A stretch of 64,000 nt of DNA from Candidatus Lumbricidiphila eiseniae (GCA_002529645.1 NAEP01000050.1:33601-97600), one strand, 5' to 3'. Shown: positions 43,029 through 53,017, numbered from the stretch's first letter. Made by a program: numbers and translations. The notes: generated from the letters alone by a model not told the origin.

Positions 43029-43460
43029 CTAGAAGAGTCCGGGAATCACCTCCTCAGCCGTCTGCGCAAAAGCTGTTTCCTGTTCGGTGAGGTAGGTCTG
43101 CCAGGCCGTGGCGTCCCATATCTCAACCCGGTTACCCGCACCGATGACCGCAAGATCACGATCAACCCCGGCGTAACTGCGGAGGTTGGCGGGGATAGTG
43201 ACGCGGTGTTGTTTGTCGGGAACCTCGGACGATGCGCCGGAGAGAAAGACCCGCATGTAATCACGCACCTGCTTGCTTGTCACCGGTCCCTGCCGGAGCT
43301 TGTCGCTCATCTGTTCGAACTCGCGGGCGCTGAATACGTAGAGGCATCGTTCCTGTCCCCGGGTGATGACAAGGCCCGACTGAAGTTCTTCGCGAAATTT
43401 GGCCGGCAGGATGAGCCGCCCTTTGTCGTCAAGCTTCGGCTCATACGTTCCCAGGAACAC
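43029..43460 (-). CDS. mraZ: Transcriptional regulator MraZ
   Basis: [26 protein letters not shown]. Confidence 0.97.
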   Translation of the reverse strand: MFLGTYEPKLDDKGRLILPAKFREELQSGLVITRGQERCLYVFSAREFEQMSDKLRQGPVTSKQVRDYMRVFLSGASSEVPDKQHRVTIPANLRSYAGVDRDLAVIGAGNRVEIWDATAWQTYLTEQETAFAQTAEEVIPGLF

Positions 43461-43500
43461 TGCATCACCCCTTTCCTCCGGTCGAGATCACAGGATTCCC

Positions 43501-43525
43501 TCCACATTACTCCACTTTCATCCAC
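43501..43525 (-). promoter_or_regulatory. Three GTGGA repeats at 10-bp spacing upstream of mraZ; candidate MraZ autoregulatory boxes
   Basis: tccac at 43501, 43511, 43521 (GTGGA on minus). Confidence 0.65.
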
Positions 43526-43595
43526 ATTGCGTGACGATTAGCCCATATTCTGGTCATTAGCCGAGAAAACTGCCCGTAAATGCGCAAATATTCAG

Positions 43596-43610
43596 GTGGA
43601 GGGAAGTGGA
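43596..43610 (+). promoter_or_regulatory. Two more GTGGA motifs, 10-bp spacing, opposite orientation
   Basis: gtggagggaagtgga. Confidence 0.4.
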
Positions 43611-43640
43611 GTAGTCACACGGCAATTTGCCATCCAGAAT

Positions 43641-43787
43641 GGATGCTCCGCCAACCCAGGCTGGATCGACACGCGCCGCGCCGCCCACCCGCCGCAGTGG
43701 TTGCCCCGCCAACCCGCACCGAAGGAGCGATCTCGTCGATGATCGCTTTCGCGTGAGCAGGTCGCCCCGCCAACCCGCACCGAAGGA
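43641..43787. CRISPR. R-S-R-S-R locus D: 28-bp repeats 43699-43726 and 43760-43787 (27/28), 33-bp S between; degenerate third copy 43641-43668
   Basis: GGTYGCCCCGCCAACCCGCACCGAAGGA; period 61; CRISPR-like geometry only. Confidence 0.45.
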
Positions 43788-43867
43788 ACTCCCGCCTACA
43801 GTGCGCCAAACCCCCGACAACACCGCGTTACGGGCGGGTAGAGAGGCTGTCGGCGATCACGCGACCT

Positions 43868-43954
43868 GCGATCTCCGGCACACACGCACCGGGCGGAACG
43901 CCTCGAGGCAACAGACGTGCTGTTCTGGTGACCTCCGGCACGCACGCACCGGGC
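43868..43954. repeat. R-S-R locus E: 27-bp repeats 43868-43894 and 43928-43954 (24/27), 33-bp S, period 60
   Basis: GYGAYCTCCGGCACRCACGCACCGGGC. Confidence 0.8.
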
Positions 43955-44022
43955 ACACCGAACCACCCTCTGTGCCCGGCACAAAAACGCACACCGGAAC
44001 GCGGAGAAGGGCACCGAGCTAA

Positions 44023-44442
44023 CTACTGTCCACCGTCTTGGCGACGATCCCAACGCTCGTTGATCTTGTCCATGAAAGACGAACCGGCGCGCAGGGTGGA
44101 GGGCGGGGAATCTGCGCCATGAGCACCCGTGGAGGTGTGCGGTAGCGCGGCATCCGAGGCCCGCAGCCGCCGATCAGGAGTGACCGCCATGAGCACCCCG
44201 CTGAACATCATGGCAAATCCGACCACCCCGACGATCAAACCCACAACAGCGACCTGCATGGCAACACCAACGACAAGAACTGCAGTGCCCGCAAGCGTCA
44301 TGATGACGCCCAGTACGACTCGCCCGCTGCGCGGCCGAATCCCGTGACCACCCCCGGTGGTGCTCACGAAATCAGCGTCGCTGCGGTAAAGATTCCGCTC
44401 CATCTCGTCAAGGAGTCTTTGCTCTTTCTCGGAGAGCGGCAT
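44023..44442 (-). CDS. DUF3040 domain protein
   Basis: MPLSEKEQRLLDEMERNLYRSDADF + two TM segments. Confidence 0.9.
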   Translation of the reverse strand: MPLSEKEQRLLDEMERNLYRSDADFVSTTGGGHGIRPRSGRVVLGVIMTLAGTAVLVVGVAMQVAVVGLIVGVVGFAMMFSGVLMAVTPDRRLRASDAALPHTSTGAHGADSPPSTLRAGSSFMDKINERWDRRQDGGQ

Positions 44443-44513
44443 GGCAGTTATCCTTCCGACTCAGCCTGCAGGCACCGCCAGTCTACGCTGTTGAGCGTGG
44501 GTAGGCTAGAAAA

Positions 44514-45626
44514 ATGGCCCAGGGTCCCCGTCTCGTCGACTTAGTGCAACACCGTATTGACGAGTTTCTCGCCACCCGGAGGGAGCAGTTGCGCAGGATC
44601 AGTCCTGATCTTGCCCCGCTGCTCACTCACGCCGAACGCTTCCTGCGCGGCGGCAAGCGATTTCGTGCGCTGTTCTGCTACCACGGCTGGGAAGCAGTGC
44701 GCACCTCGACACCTGAGCTGTTACCGGATGCCTCAACACCACACCTATTACCGCTTATTTCTGCCGCCGCCTCCCTAGAAGTGTTCCACGCGGCCGCCCT
44801 TGTGCACGATGACATTATCGATAACTCGGACACCCGACGAGGGGGGTTGTCGACACACCGCGTGTTTGCGCAACAGCACACCGAAGCATCCTGGATGGGT
44901 GAGAGTGCTGAGTTTGGACAGTCCACAGCAATTCTGCTCGGTGATTTACTTCTGGGGTGGAGTGACGAGCTTCTCGACGAAGGTCTCGATACCCTCTCGG
45001 ATCGGGTCGCGGGACGCGCTGTGCGCGCAGAGTTTGTGCGCATGCGCACCGAGGTTACCGCCGGGCAAATGCTCGACGTCCTTGAGGAACAAGCGTGGCA
45101 CACTGCCAACGAGAGCGAACAACGGCTGCGCGCCGAACGCGTCATCATCTACAAGTCCGCGAAATACAGCGTGCAGTCGCCACTGCTTGTGGGAGCTGCC
45201 CTCGGCGGTGCTACTCGTGAACAAAGATCGGCGCTGGAAGCGTTTGGGCTACCGCTCGGAATCGCATTCCAGTTGCGTGATGACCTGCTCGGAGTTTTTG
45301 GTGATCCCGCCGTCACCGGTAAACCGAGTGGTGATGACCTGCGCGAGGGGAAGCGCACGATGCTTATCGCCATCACTCGCGAAAAACTTGGCACTGGTCC
45401 TCGCCGTCTGCTTGATGAACTCCTCGGTGATCCTGCCCTCACACCGTTGCAGGTTGACACACTGCAGCGCACAATCATCGACTGCGGCGCAGTGCAGGAG
45501 GTTGAGGCCCTCATCGCCACCAATGTTCGAAAAGCCAAATCCGCTCTCACCCTCGCACCTCTCGGCGCGGCGTCTGTTGCAGAACTGCGAGCGCTTGCCG
45601 ACACCGTCACCCGGCGGGTACGGTAG
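44514..45626 (+). CDS. Polyprenyl diphosphate synthase
   Basis: LVHDDIIDNSDTRRG and FQLRDDLLGVFGD. Confidence 0.93.
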   Translation: MAQGPRLVDLVQHRIDEFLATRREQLRRISPDLAPLLTHAERFLRGGKRFRALFCYHGWEAVRTSTPELLPDASTPHLLPLISAAASLEVFHAAALVHDDIIDNSDTRRGGLSTHRVFAQQHTEASWMGESAEFGQSTAILLGDLLLGWSDELLDEGLDTLSDRVAGRAVRAEFVRMRTEVTAGQMLDVLEEQAWHTANESEQRLRAERVIIYKSAKYSVQSPLLVGAALGGATREQRSALEAFGLPLGIAFQLRDDLLGVFGDPAVTGKPSGDDLREGKRTMLIAITREKLGTGPRRLLDELLGDPALTPLQVDTLQRTIIDCGAVQEVEALIATNVRKAKSALTLAPLGAASVAELRALADTVTRRVR

Positions 45627-45638
45627 CCCCGGCCACAC

Positions 45639-45726
45639 CCAACCACCGTCACCCAGCGGGACGGCCAGAGGGACGTCGCCGGAGTCGTGGGGATCGGACC
45701 AACCACCGTCACCCAGCGGGGACGGC
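45639..45726. repeat. R-S-R locus F: 27/28-bp repeats 45639-45665 and 45699-45726, 33-bp S
   Basis: ccaaccaccgtcacccagcggg(g)acggc twice; partial related sequence also at 45603-45620 inside the synthase 3' end. Confidence 0.85.
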
Positions 45727-45736
45727 ACCCTGGCCG

Positions 45737-46072
45737 CTAAGCCAAGGCCTGCGCGATCCGCCGCACTTCGGCCTTTCGCCCGGCACGCAGAGCGATAATC
45801 GGTGTTGTCCCGAGGCTTTCCTCCGGGCGCAGCATCCACCACGTCGCATCCTCATCGGTGAAACCGCAATCGATGAGAACCGTTGCGGTGCCCCGCAGTT
45901 CGGGCAGCGGCGCATTGTCACGAAGAAAGAGCGTCGGCACCTTCAGCACGCCGTCGATACGAGCGGCAAGCAACTGCCGCTCGTCAATGAGTCGACGAAC
46001 GCGGCTGGGCGTGAGGTTGAGCATTTCCACAAGGTCGGGAATGGTCAGCCATTCGGTCTCGGCACTGGTCAC
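45737..46072 (-). CDS. Rv2175c-like winged-helix DNA-binding protein
   Basis: EWLTIPDLVEMLNLTPSRVRRLIDERQLLAARIDGVLKVPTLFL; next to polyprenyl synthase and PknB-type kinase. Confidence 0.85.
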   Translation of the reverse strand: MTSAETEWLTIPDLVEMLNLTPSRVRRLIDERQLLAARIDGVLKVPTLFLRDNAPLPELRGTATVLIDCGFTDEDATWWMLRPEESLGTTPIIALRAGRKAEVRRIAQALA

Positions 46073-46258
46073 TCAACAAGCCTGCCACGAACAGGTCGCC
46101 ACAGCCAGATTGCCACACACCAGAGGCTCGAATGGCCGCTCGAACAACGGCGCGCTGCGGCACAGTGACAGAGTTCTCACACGCACCAAAGACGCTAATT
46201 CCCCCGCTTTTCGGCGTTTGGTCACCCAAAGGCATATGCCGCTTCATAAACTCTCCGG

Positions 46259-48220
46259 GTGAGCACCGAGCAAGTCGACCCGCTAATCGGTCGCCTTATC
46301 GACGGAAGATACCGAATCCGCTCACGCATTGCCCGCGGCGGCATGGCCACCGTGTATCTGGCAACCGACCTCCGGCTCGAGCGCCGCATTGCCATCAAAA
46401 TCATGCACAACCATCTGGCGGATGACCAGGCGTTCACGACCCGGTTCGTGCAGGAAGCCCGATCAGCAGCACGACTGGCGCATCCCAACGTCGTCAATGT
46501 GTTTGACCAGGGCCAGGACGCCGGCACCGCCTACATGGTGATGGAGTACCTACCCGGAATCACACTCCGGGATCTGCTCAAGGACTACACCCGTCTCAGC
46601 GCAGCACAGACCGTCGAAATCACGAGCGCGATTTTGGCCGGCCTCGCCGCCGCCCACAGCGCCGGAATCGTGCACCGCGATCTCAAACCCGAAAATGTCC
46701 TCCTCGCCAACGACGGGCGGATCAAACTCGGTGACTTTGGTTTAGCCCGCGCCGCTAACGCAAACACCGCCACCGGCCAAGCGCTTCTGGGCACAATCGC
46801 GTACCTCTCCCCCGAGTTGGTTACACGCGGCGTTGCAGACACCCGCAGCGATGTCTACGCCCTCGGCATCATGATGTACGAAATGCTCACCGGTGATCAG
46901 CCCTTCGTGGGTGACACACCCATGCAGATCGCGTATCAGCACGCACACGACACAGTGCCCAAACCCAGCACCAAAATACCGACGGTCCCGATCGAGCTCG
47001 ACGAGATTGTGCAGTGGGCCACGATCCGGGATGCTTCGGCTCGTCCTCGCGACGCCCGCGAGATGCTCGAGCGTCTCCAGCAGGTATCAGCCGCGATCAT
47101 GGCCGCAGCACCACAACAGCTATCCACGGATCTGACCAGGGTGCTGCCACACACAACACTGGATCGACAGGTGTCAGCAACGGCAATGACCGATGTCATC
47201 GGAGGCCGTGCGGCACCGGATGTGTGGCCATCGTCACGATCCACCACAACCATCGCAGCGCCCACTGCCATCGACCCCACCGCGGCTAAGGTGACAGCCC
47301 TGACCCATCGTGTCACCCGTCGGCGCACGGTCGGCGGTTTTCTGCTCGTGTGTGTGCTCGTGCTCGCGGGGATTGCGGGAACGACCGGATGGTACTTCGG
47401 CTCCGGGCCGGGTTCGCTCGTCACTGTGCCAGAAACCACGACCCTCACGCTGGCAGAGGCAACCGCTGTGTTGACCGAGCTCGGATTCACGGTCACTCCC
47501 GCGGAACACAGTGACGCCAAGATTCCCGTTGGCCATGCCATCGGTACGAGCCCGGCCACGGGCACCGCTGTTCGCCGGAATTCACACCTCACCCTGAACA
47601 TCTCCACCGGCCCCCGAATTCTTCCGGTCCCGCAGGTGACCGGACAACCCGAGGCCACCGCCCGCACCACGCTCAAAGATTTCACGATCAACGCCACCTC
47701 GATCTCCGAGTTCTCCGACAGCACTGATGCGGGCAAGGTTATCGCGGTTATTGATACCGATGGCAAGGCCATTCCCGATCAATACCCGGAGCTCGGTGCC
47801 ATGCAACTGATCGTCTCGCTCGGAGGCATCCCGGATGTTGTCGGACTCAAGAAGGATGACGCGACCGCAAAACTGACACAAGCGGGCCTAAAGGTCACAA
47901 CCGGGGACAGCGTGTTTAGCGACACGGTGCCAGCAGACAGTATTGCTATTCAGAGCAACCCGAAAGCGCCGGTTCGTGTCGGCGCGGAGGTAAACATTCA
48001 GCTCTCGAAGGGGCAGGATCTTGTCACGGTTCCCCCCCTTGCCGGCCTGACAATCAGCGAGGCCCGAACAAAACTGAAAAACCTCGGATTCGATATCACG
48101 GTGAACCCTAATCCCCTGCCAGAGGAGGTAGAACAACAGGTTAAGGTTGTCAAGCAGGGTGTTGCGTCCGGGACCAACGCAAAACGTGGAACAACGATTA
48201 CGGTGAGCTGGAAGCCCTAG
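46259..48220 (+). CDS. PASTA-domain serine/threonine protein kinase
   Basis: IVHRDLKPENVLLANDGRIKLGDFGLAR; repeated PASTA domains. Confidence 0.95.
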   Translation: MSTEQVDPLIGRLIDGRYRIRSRIARGGMATVYLATDLRLERRIAIKIMHNHLADDQAFTTRFVQEARSAARLAHPNVVNVFDQGQDAGTAYMVMEYLPGITLRDLLKDYTRLSAAQTVEITSAILAGLAAAHSAGIVHRDLKPENVLLANDGRIKLGDFGLARAANANTATGQALLGTIAYLSPELVTRGVADTRSDVYALGIMMYEMLTGDQPFVGDTPMQIAYQHAHDTVPKPSTKIPTVPIELDEIVQWATIRDASARPRDAREMLERLQQVSAAIMAAAPQQLSTDLTRVLPHTTLDRQVSATAMTDVIGGRAAPDVWPSSRSTTTIAAPTAIDPTAAKVTALTHRVTRRRTVGGFLLVCVLVLAGIAGTTGWYFGSGPGSLVTVPETTTLTLAEATAVLTELGFTVTPAEHSDAKIPVGHAIGTSPATGTAVRRNSHLTLNISTGPRILPVPQVTGQPEATARTTLKDFTINATSISEFSDSTDAGKVIAVIDTDGKAIPDQYPELGAMQLIVSLGGIPDVVGLKKDDATAKLTQAGLKVTTGDSVFSDTVPADSIAIQSNPKAPVRVGAEVNIQLSKGQDLVTVPPLAGLTISEARTKLKNLGFDITVNPNPLPEEVEQQVKVVKQGVASGTNAKRGTTITVSWKP

Positions 48221-48834
48221 CCCTCAGCCTCGAAAGCAATGAGAGGTTTTTGGACCATGAAGTAGAGGGAACCCACCGTGTTCAGACCGGATGAAGCGGA
48301 GCAGTCATCTGTTAGCTTGTTTGCTCTGTCTGACCCCATATTTTCAGGGAAGTCGAAACTAAAACCTCCCCCTGGCTTGAACCCCGAAAAATGATCTGGT
48401 AAGACGACAGGCACGCCCTGAAGCGACTCTTCATTTCGGCAAACTCCGCATCTGAAACTTTCTCGTCAACCAACACCTTCCGCTCACAATCTGTGGTGGT
48501 CTTGCCATACATGTACGAGAAATCCTCAGCCCACGGACCGGCGAACGAGGGGGCGTCACCCAATCGCCGCGCCGTGCGCGGAGCGGGAGTGGCACGGACC
48601 GGTGAACGAGGGGACGTCACCTTTCCCGCTCTCGGCCACGCCACCTTTACCGCTCTCGGCCACGCCACCGGCAGTCACCGACTTGCCGGTTACGGCACAA
48701 CCAACAAGCAATACCAGAAACGGTAAAACAGCACCGAATCGAGCACTCAAACCAAATACCTCATGGTTACCTCTACACGTGGATCGTAACAAAAAGCAGG
48801 TGGTTAATAGACGAGAGTGGCGTGGTGATATCAC
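48217..48834 (-). pseudogene. Putative lipoprotein gene, interrupted by a 61-bp R-S insertion and a second frame change at a T5 tract
   Basis: Lipobox FLVLLVGCAVTGK in frame of ORF 48556-48834; middle in frame of ORF 48312-48668 (WAEDFSYMYGKTTTDCERKVLVDEKVSDAEF); C-terminus in frame of ORF 48217-48414. Confidence 0.7.
48532..48621. repeat. R-S-R locus G: 29-bp repeats 48532-48560 and 48593-48621 (27/29), 32-bp S, period 61
   Basis: CACGGACCGGYGAACGAGGGGRCGTCACC. Confidence 0.9.
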
Positions 48835-48860
48835 TCGGGCTACGTGCGGCCTTCGAATAT

Positions 48861-50288
48861 CTAGCGTCGACCCAGTTCCTCGGCCACGAGGAACGCGAGC
48901 TCCAGTGACTGCATGTGGTTGAGACGCGGGTCGCAGAGCGACTCGTATCGGGTCGCGAGGGTTGCTTCATCAATGTGTTCCGAACCGCCAAGGCACTCGG
49001 TTACATCGTCCCCGGTCAGCTCAACATGGATGCCACCGGGGAAAGTACCCGCAGCGCGATGCGCCTCGAAAAATCCCTTGACCTCGTCCACAACATCGTC
49101 GAACCGACGGGTCTTGTACCCCGACGGCGTCGTGATGCCATTACCGTGCATCGGGTCGGTGACCCACAACGGCTGCGCATCAGTTGTCACAATCGCCTCT
49201 AACAGCGGAGGCAGGGCATCCCGGATTCTGTCGGCACCCATTCGAGTGATGAAGGTGAGGCGACCGGGTTCACGGTTCGGGTCTAGCTTGTCAACAAGTT
49301 CGCGCATAACCCCGGGAGTTGTGGTGGGACCCAGTTTCACCCCGATCGGGTTCCGCACACGACTGAAGAAATCAACGTGAGCACCGTCAAGTTCTCGAGT
49401 GCGCTCACCAATCCAGATAAAGTGCGCGGACGTGTCGTATGGCGTGCCGGTACGCGAGTCAATTCGAGTCATCGGTCGTTCATAGTCCATGAGCAGACCC
49501 TCGTGGCCGGTGTAAAACTCGGTGTATTTCAGGGCGTCAAAGTCAGCGCCGCAGGCATCCATGAACTTGATCGCCCGATCAATTTCGCGGGCCAGCGACT
49601 CGTACCGGGCGTTGGCCGGGTTCTGTGCAAAACCCTGGTTCCAGGAGTGGACCTGCCGGAGATCGGCGAAGCCACCGGTTGTGAACGCTCGAATGAGATT
49701 GAGCGTGGATGCCGCGGTGTGGTACCCCCGCACCAACCGCGCTGGGTCGGCCGCCCGCGATTCTGGTGCAAAATCGTAGCCGTTGACAATGTCGCCGCGG
49801 TACGCGGGCAGCGTCACACCCTCACGGGTTTCGGTGTCGCTCGAGCGTGGCTTAGCGAACTGCCCGGCCATCCGCCCCATCTTCACAACCGGCATGGATG
49901 CCCCGTACGTGAGCACAACCGCCATCTGCAGCACGGTTTTCACCCGGTTGCGGATTCGATCAGCCGTCGCCCCCGCGAACGTCTCGGCACAGTCTCCGCC
50001 CTGGAGCAGAAACGCCCGACCCGCCGAGGCTGCCGCCAACCGTTCCCGCAGCATGTCAACCTCACCCGCGAATACCAGCGGCGGGAGTGTTGCCAGTTCG
50101 TCCGAAGCCGCACTCGCCGCCGCCGGATCGAGCCAGAGGGGCTGCTGCTTCACGGGAAGCTCCCGCCAGTAGTCCAGTCCGGCCAGTACCGACGGTTCGG
50201 GAGTGACACTGGGTTCGGGAGACTGAGCCACGGGGCATCCTCGCGGGTTAACGCCGGTGCACAGTGTGCACACAGCAGGGCTGAACAA
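48861..50288 (-). CDS. Class II DAHP synthase (plant-type; start probably internal)
   Basis: WRELPVKQQPLWLDP...FLLQGGDCAETF...KMGRMAGQFAKPRS. Confidence 0.95.
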   Translation of the reverse strand: MFSPAVCTLCTGVNPRGCPVAQSPEPSVTPEPSVLAGLDYWRELPVKQQPLWLDPAAASAASDELATLPPLVFAGEVDMLRERLAAASAGRAFLLQGGDCAETFAGATADRIRNRVKTVLQMAVVLTYGASMPVVKMGRMAGQFAKPRSSDTETREGVTLPAYRGDIVNGYDFAPESRAADPARLVRGYHTAASTLNLIRAFTTGGFADLRQVHSWNQGFAQNPANARYESLAREIDRAIKFMDACGADFDALKYTEFYTGHEGLLMDYERPMTRIDSRTGTPYDTSAHFIWIGERTRELDGAHVDFFSRVRNPIGVKLGPTTTPGVMRELVDKLDPNREPGRLTFITRMGADRIRDALPPLLEAIVTTDAQPLWVTDPMHGNGITTPSGYKTRRFDDVVDEVKGFFEAHRAAGTFPGGIHVELTGDDVTECLGGSEHIDEATLATRYESLCDPRLNHMQSLELAFLVAEELGRR

Positions 50289-50320
50289 AACGATCGGCGA
50301 TCACCTCGCCGCACCCGAGC

Positions 50321-51022
50321 TTATCGTGCCGTCGCTGCCGCAGACCGCGCGCGTTGCTCTTTGACAGAGCTCGCGTAGAGATCGACATACTCCTGGCCGC
50401 TGATTTGAGCGAGCGCAAACACCACCTCGTCGGTCACCGCACGCAGCACGAACCGCTCCCCCTCCATGCCGGCGAAGCGAGTGAAATCGAGTTGTTCACC
50501 AAACACAACACCAATCCGGCGAATCTTTGGCAGTGTCGTGCCAATCGGCATGACCTCGTCCGTGCCGATCATGGCGACAGGAACGATGGGAACACCGGCC
50601 TCGAGCACCATCCGGGCAACACCGGTACGACCGCGATAGAGCTTACCGTCCGGACTGCGTGTGCCCTCCGGGTAAATACCGAGCACTCGTCCTTCGCGAA
50701 GCACCCGTAAACCCGTCTCGAGGGATGCCTCGGATGCCTTCCCGCCCGAACGATCAATGGGAAGCTGGCCGGTGCCAATGAAAAATATCTTCGTTGCCCA
50801 CCCCTTGATTCCTTTTCCCGTAAAGTATTCGCTCTTCGCAAGAAACACCACCGGTCGGTTGACAACCAGCGGCAGAAAAATTGAGTCGATGAACGAGAGG
50901 TGATTGGAGGCAAGGATGACCGGGCCATCCGTGGGAAGATTCTCTGCACCGCGCACCCACGGTCGGAAGAGTGCCAACAGAAGCGGCCCCGCCACGATGT
51001 GTTTCATGATCCAGTAGAACAC
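50321..51022 (-). CDS. plsC: 1-acyl-sn-glycerol-3-phosphate acyltransferase
   Basis: VILASNHLSFIDSIFLP...GIYPEGTRSPDGKLYRG. Confidence 0.93.
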   Translation of the reverse strand: MFYWIMKHIVAGPLLLALFRPWVRGAENLPTDGPVILASNHLSFIDSIFLPLVVNRPVVFLAKSEYFTGKGIKGWATKIFFIGTGQLPIDRSGGKASEASLETGLRVLREGRVLGIYPEGTRSPDGKLYRGRTGVARMVLEAGVPIVPVAMIGTDEVMPIGTTLPKIRRIGVVFGEQLDFTRFAGMEGERFVLRAVTDEVVFALAQISGQEYVDLYASSVKEQRARSAAATAR

Positions 51023-51193
51023 CGGTGGTCAGCCCTTCCCGAGTACAGTCGGCTGTGCAATAGCCGCGCGGCAGCTTATCCGACAATGTATACCCGCGAG
51101 GGAATGCGCACATGCGACTAGAGTTGAAACAACCACGTCGTTGAGGTTCGCGCGGGCCGCGCGCACTGACACCCTTCTCGGGAAGGAGCTGCC

Positions 51194-53014
51194 ATGACCG
51201 AATACTCAACCCCTGCGCTCATCGCCGCCGATCCGCACGCAAACACCACTGATCTGCTCGTTGAGCGAGTCACACTGGCACCAGACGCCGAGTTGTTCGC
51301 ACTGCCCGATGGTCGCGGCGGCTGGTCACCTGTCACCACTCGCGAATTTTATGACCAGGTTATTGCCCTCGCGAAGGGTTTTGTTGCGGAAGGCATTGAA
51401 CCCGGACAGCTCATCGGACTGATGTGTAAGACTCGGTACGAGTGGACACTCATTGACTTTGCCGTGTGGTTTGCCGGGGCCATTCTGGTGCCGATCTATG
51501 AGACAAGCGCTCCCGCCCAGATTCAGTGGAATCTCAGTGATTCCGGTGCGACCGCGCTCATCGTTGAGACCCCCGATCACTTCGCACGCTTTGATGAGGT
51601 GCACCCGGATCTGCCGCACGTAACAACGGTGTGGCAGATTGACCTCGGCGACCTGGACAAGCTTATGGCGAGCGGCCGGAGTGTCCCGGACTCCGAAATC
51701 GAGCGGCGCCGTCGGCTCGCAACCGGTGCCGACATGGCCACGCTCATCTACACCTCCGGTACCACGGGGCATCCACGGGGGTGTGTGCTCACACACGCGA
51801 ACTTCACAGAGCTCTCCCGAAACGCGGGGATCGCCCTCCGGGAGGTGCTCGAGGGCGGGGCATCCACCCTGTTGTTTATTACGATCGCGCACGTGTTTGC
51901 CCGTTTTATTGCGGTGCTCTGCGTTCACGCGGGCGTGCGGGTGGGGCACCAGCCAGACACCACGCAACTGCTCCCCTCACTTGCAAGCTTCAAGCCGTCA
52001 TTCTTGCTTGCCGTGCCGAGGGTGTTCGAAAAGGTGTACAACGTCTCAGAGCAGAAGGCAGAAGCGGGCGGTAAAGGAAGAATTTTCCGTACTGCCGCAG
52101 AAACGGCGGTGGCCTACTCGAAGGCGAGCACCACGGGAAAGGTGCCACTCGGGCTCGCCCTGAAGTTCCGCGTCTTCGATGTCCTGGTCTATTCCAAACT
52201 GCGGGCGGCCATGGGCGGCAATGTGCGCTACGCCGTCTCCGGTTCGGCACCGCTGGGCGCGCGCCTGGGTCACTTCTATCACGCGCTCGGAATCACAATC
52301 CTCGAGGGCTACGGACTGACCGAAACGACCGCCCCCGCAACCGTCAACCTCCCGACAAAATCGAAGATCGGGACGGTGGGCCCGGCGTTGCCGGGAGTGT
52401 CGCTGCGGGTGTCCGCCGCGGGTGAAGTTGAGGTGCGGGGCATTAACGTCTTCCAGGAGTACTGGCACAATCCCACCGCCACCGCCGCTGCATTCGACGA
52501 CCACTGGTTCAAGACGGGCGACCTGGGTAGCATTGACGAGGACGGCTATCTCACCATCACGGGTCGGCTGAAAGAGATCATCGTGACCGCGGGTGGCAAG
52601 AATGTCTCCCCCGCGCAACTGGAGGATTCGGTGCGGGCCAACCCGCTCGTCGGTCAGATCGTCGTCGTCGGTGATAACAAACCGTTTATTAGCGCACTCG
52701 TGACGCTCGACCCGGAGATGCTCCCGACCTGGCTTCACAATAACGGTCAGGATGCTTCGCTGAGCCTTGCCTCCGCGGCCACCAACCCGGTCGTGCGAGC
52801 CGAAGTGCAGCACGCTATCGACGCCGCAAACGCTCAGGTCTCCCGCGCCGAGTCAATTCGTTCTTTTGTCATTCTGCCGATCGAATTCACCGAGGCATCG
52901 GGGCACCTCACACCGAAGCTGAGTATCAAGCGCCGAGTCATCCTCCGTGATTTTGCCGACGATATCGAACGGCTGTACGCCGCTTCCGGCGAAGCGCCCG
53001 GCTCAACCGGCTAA
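51194..53014 (+). CDS. AMP-dependent long-chain fatty-acid--CoA ligase (FadD15-like)
   Basis: LIYTSGTTGHPRGCVLTHAN...YGLTETTAP. Confidence 0.93.
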   Translation: MTEYSTPALIAADPHANTTDLLVERVTLAPDAELFALPDGRGGWSPVTTREFYDQVIALAKGFVAEGIEPGQLIGLMCKTRYEWTLIDFAVWFAGAILVPIYETSAPAQIQWNLSDSGATALIVETPDHFARFDEVHPDLPHVTTVWQIDLGDLDKLMASGRSVPDSEIERRRRLATGADMATLIYTSGTTGHPRGCVLTHANFTELSRNAGIALREVLEGGASTLLFITIAHVFARFIAVLCVHAGVRVGHQPDTTQLLPSLASFKPSFLLAVPRVFEKVYNVSEQKAEAGGKGRIFRTAAETAVAYSKASTTGKVPLGLALKFRVFDVLVYSKLRAAMGGNVRYAVSGSAPLGARLGHFYHALGITILEGYGLTETTAPATVNLPTKSKIGTVGPALPGVSLRVSAAGEVEVRGINVFQEYWHNPTATAAAFDDHWFKTGDLGSIDEDGYLTITGRLKEIIVTAGGKNVSPAQLEDSVRANPLVGQIVVVGDNKPFISALVTLDPEMLPTWLHNNGQDASLSLASAATNPVVRAEVQHAIDAANAQVSRAESIRSFVILPIEFTEASGHLTPKLSIKRRVILRDFADDIERLYAASGEAPGSTG

Positions 53015-53017
53015 CTT

